This document shows positions 62,357 through 64,000 of a stretch of DNA of 64,000 nt, in pieces (within the stretch, counting starts at the first letter, position 1; every line of letters begins with the position of its first letter). The translations under genes and the position numbers were made by a program. The stretch is from Lichtheimia corymbifera B2541 (Eukaryota; Mucoromycota; Mucoromycetes; Mucorales; Lichtheimiaceae): positions 1-64,000 of the forward strand of contig JNEU01000763.1 of NCBI GenBank assembly GCA_000697475.1. Direction: 5' to 3'. A model generated the notes under the pieces. It was not told where the DNA came from. It saw nothing but the letters and a program-made list of their open reading frames with translations, and ran no database searches.

Positions 62357-63172
62357 TGCCGGCGTAAATGCCTTCGAGCTCTTGAATTGCACAGGTGAGA
62401 AATACACAATGGTGATCGTCAGAGATCGTGCTTTGCAGTACCATACACACAAACAAGTTCTTGTCAAAAGGGGTGGAGCTCCATGCAAATCAAGCGGACC
62501 AAGAATATATATGTACCCAATCTCAGTCAGTGATCCATAGAGCATCATCGTTGTAGTCATGGCAACCATTTCGATAATAAAGATGATCGCACCAGCATGG
62601 ACCTTGTGTCGATGGCTGATCGTACAAATTGCATCCTTATACCAAGTAGAGTGTTCGATCCATGTGCTTCCAGCATCAAGGAACAAGTTTATATCAGAAC
62701 CGGTACATATACATTCAACAACAATGATGTATAAAAGAATCGAATCGATTTTTATCGAGGATCTTTCGATTTGAGTATACTAGTGTCTACAAAGAATTAT
62801 TTATTATAGTGCAATTTGATTGTCATGGAATATAAGGCCCAAAGTTGATTGGTCATTTGCCGGGTTCAAATGTCATTGTGCACGTCCATCATGTAGCTAG
62901 CAAAGAGATCCATCCATATAATTGAGCTCAAAGTAATAACGAGGCAGAACAAAGGGGAGAAGGGTATACAATAGAAGCAAAACATCTTAGACACTAATTA
63001 ACGGTAGCATGGAAGTTAATTCTTTCAGTCTTTTCAAGCGCTCATGTTACGAAAGCGTATAATGTAGGGAGCAGTTGCTTGATCCCAGTCGCCCAGTGAT
63101 TATCATGTACTGGTGAAATTGAGTCCGCCCAATTCATTGCCTTTCTTCTCCACACTTACTCTTTCCCCTGCC
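62357..63172. other. Intergenic, no supported gene
   Basis: This lies between two divergent genes and should hold both promoters. A minus-strand open frame extending to 62,686 is contiguous with the unknown gene but its upstream part looks non-coding. Nothing else is recognised. Confidence 0.5.
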
Positions 63173-64000
63173 ATGGCTTCCGCCAAAGTGATGGCGAAGT
63201 TGCAAGCCAACCAAACAGCAATAACACAAATGGCGGAACTCCACTCGAAGCAAGCGTCCAATGTCACCAAAAGACCCAACGGCAGCAATAAGGAGAAACG
63301 TCCTAGTTGGCAGAGGCAACAACAACAGCACCAACAACAGCACCAACCCACACAATTAACGCAAGACGATGCCGATCAAGTATGTAAACCCACGCTCAAC
63401 ACCTTTATTGATGGTCTTTGTTAACGATTGCATTGCTTTACAACTTGTCTAGAGACCAATGAGATACCATGAGAAAGGTAAAAGCATATTTAGCATTAGA
63501 CATGTCCCATTCGATCCATACGACTCACATGCTATGGTCTTAGACTTGCTTGAACGCTACGCAGACGAACCACCATCCTTGGTTTTGCACTTGTATCCCA
63601 CATACTTTCGTTTTGAACACGAGGTATCACGCGTCTTTGCAATATTTGTTGATCTAACCATCATATGAACACATGGCACTAATTCATGGATATGGCATGC
63701 TACTTTTAGGATGGTTTCTTTTCATACAAGAGTCAATTCAAGGTAGGAAGATAATCATTGTGATTAAGATGATGGCAGGATTTGATATATATGTGTGTCA
63801 TGATAGGATTTCTTGGCATGCATCAAAGAGAAGAGGTTACCACCGGATCTAATGGACGTGTTTGATGAAGCATTATGTCGTTTTTACGAAGGTACATCAT
63901 ATACTTCTTTGCCAGTGTTGGTAATGTGCGCTGATGATTTGTGTGGATGATTAGGCTCCTTGATCGTAGAAATACATGATCATCGTCATTCGGCACAGCA
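63173..64000 (+). CDS. SPT20: SAGA subunit SPT20, N-terminal part (cut by window end)
   Basis: SPT20 is a structural subunit of the SAGA transcription coactivator in the nucleus. Exons visible are 63173-63379, 63453-63623, 63710-63742, 63807-63891 and 63955 onward. The N-terminus is Gln/His-rich (QRQQQQHQQQHQPTQ). The conserved Spt20 domain then reads YADEPPSLVLHLYPTYFRFE, FSYKSQFKDFLACIKEKRLPPDLMDVFDEALCRFYEG and SLIVEIHDHRHS. This matches the fungal SPT20 pattern of IPPDLLD.LDEA..FY.G.LIVEV.DHR. The 3' end is outside the window. A stretch at 63,481-63,502 looks like an intron but is too short and is read through. Confidence 0.85.

Noticed and set aside
63481..63502. A GT..AG intron inside the second SPT20 exon
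   Set aside because: It would be only 22 bases, and the frame reads through without a stop into the conserved domain.

Overview
This window reads as a filamentous-fungal chromosome segment, most probably from the Mucoromycota (Mucorales-like). The genes are eukaryotic and intron-rich, with short introns of about 45-90 bases and GT..AG ends. They stand singly on both strands rather than in operons. The Pkc1, IQGAP, Slt2-type MAPK, YSC84 and delta-12 desaturase proteins look early-diverging fungal. I could not fix the species. All exon maps were read by eye from splice signals and frame continuity.

Region 1 (1-15,000) is decayed and repetitive. A block of about 4-5 kb occurs twice in tandem (about 1,660-5,105 and 6,530-10,850). 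Each copy carries a subtilisin-like protease relic, a small secreted ten-cysteine protein and a tubulin cofactor E (TBCE) gene. The two secreted-protein genes are intact, TBCE is intact only in the second copy, and both protease copies are broken. Beyond lie a 156-base tandem repeat, a foldback inverted-repeat family and a MITE-like hairpin.

Region 2 (15,000-52,260) is ordinary gene-bearing chromosome: an aldo/keto reductase, a four-helix membrane protein, Kgd4, a coiled-coil protein, a thiamine-pyrophosphate-type carrier, Pkc1, LIS1/NudF, carnitine acetyltransferase, a bHLH factor, a two-finger C2H2 factor, a GT49-like glycosyltransferase, IQGAP, an Slt2-type MAP kinase with an unusual T-H-Y lip, a YSC84/SH3 actin protein and a peroxisomal-type acyl-CoA dehydrogenase.

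Region 3 (52,440-56,000) is the most unusual part. An intact gene with a PD-(D/E)XK-nuclease-like core is followed upstream by about 1.6 kb of satellite built from 9-base GTTAAC-containing units, and then by a truncated second copy of the same gene. Part of the satellite unit resembles the gene's own upstream region.

Region 4 (56,000-64,000) returns to ordinary genes: delta-12 desaturase, the NuA4 subunit Eaf7, mitochondrial ribosomal protein S10, a short unknown protein and the start of SPT20 (SAGA), cut by the window end.

Functional themes are cell wall and polarity (Pkc1, MAPK, IQGAP, YSC84, LIS1), microtubules (TBCE, LIS1), lipid and acetyl-unit metabolism with peroxisomal targeting (carnitine acetyltransferase, acyl-CoA dehydrogenase, desaturase), mitochondria (Kgd4, carrier, S10) and chromatin (Eaf7, SPT20). 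These genes are scattered and do not form an obvious cluster.
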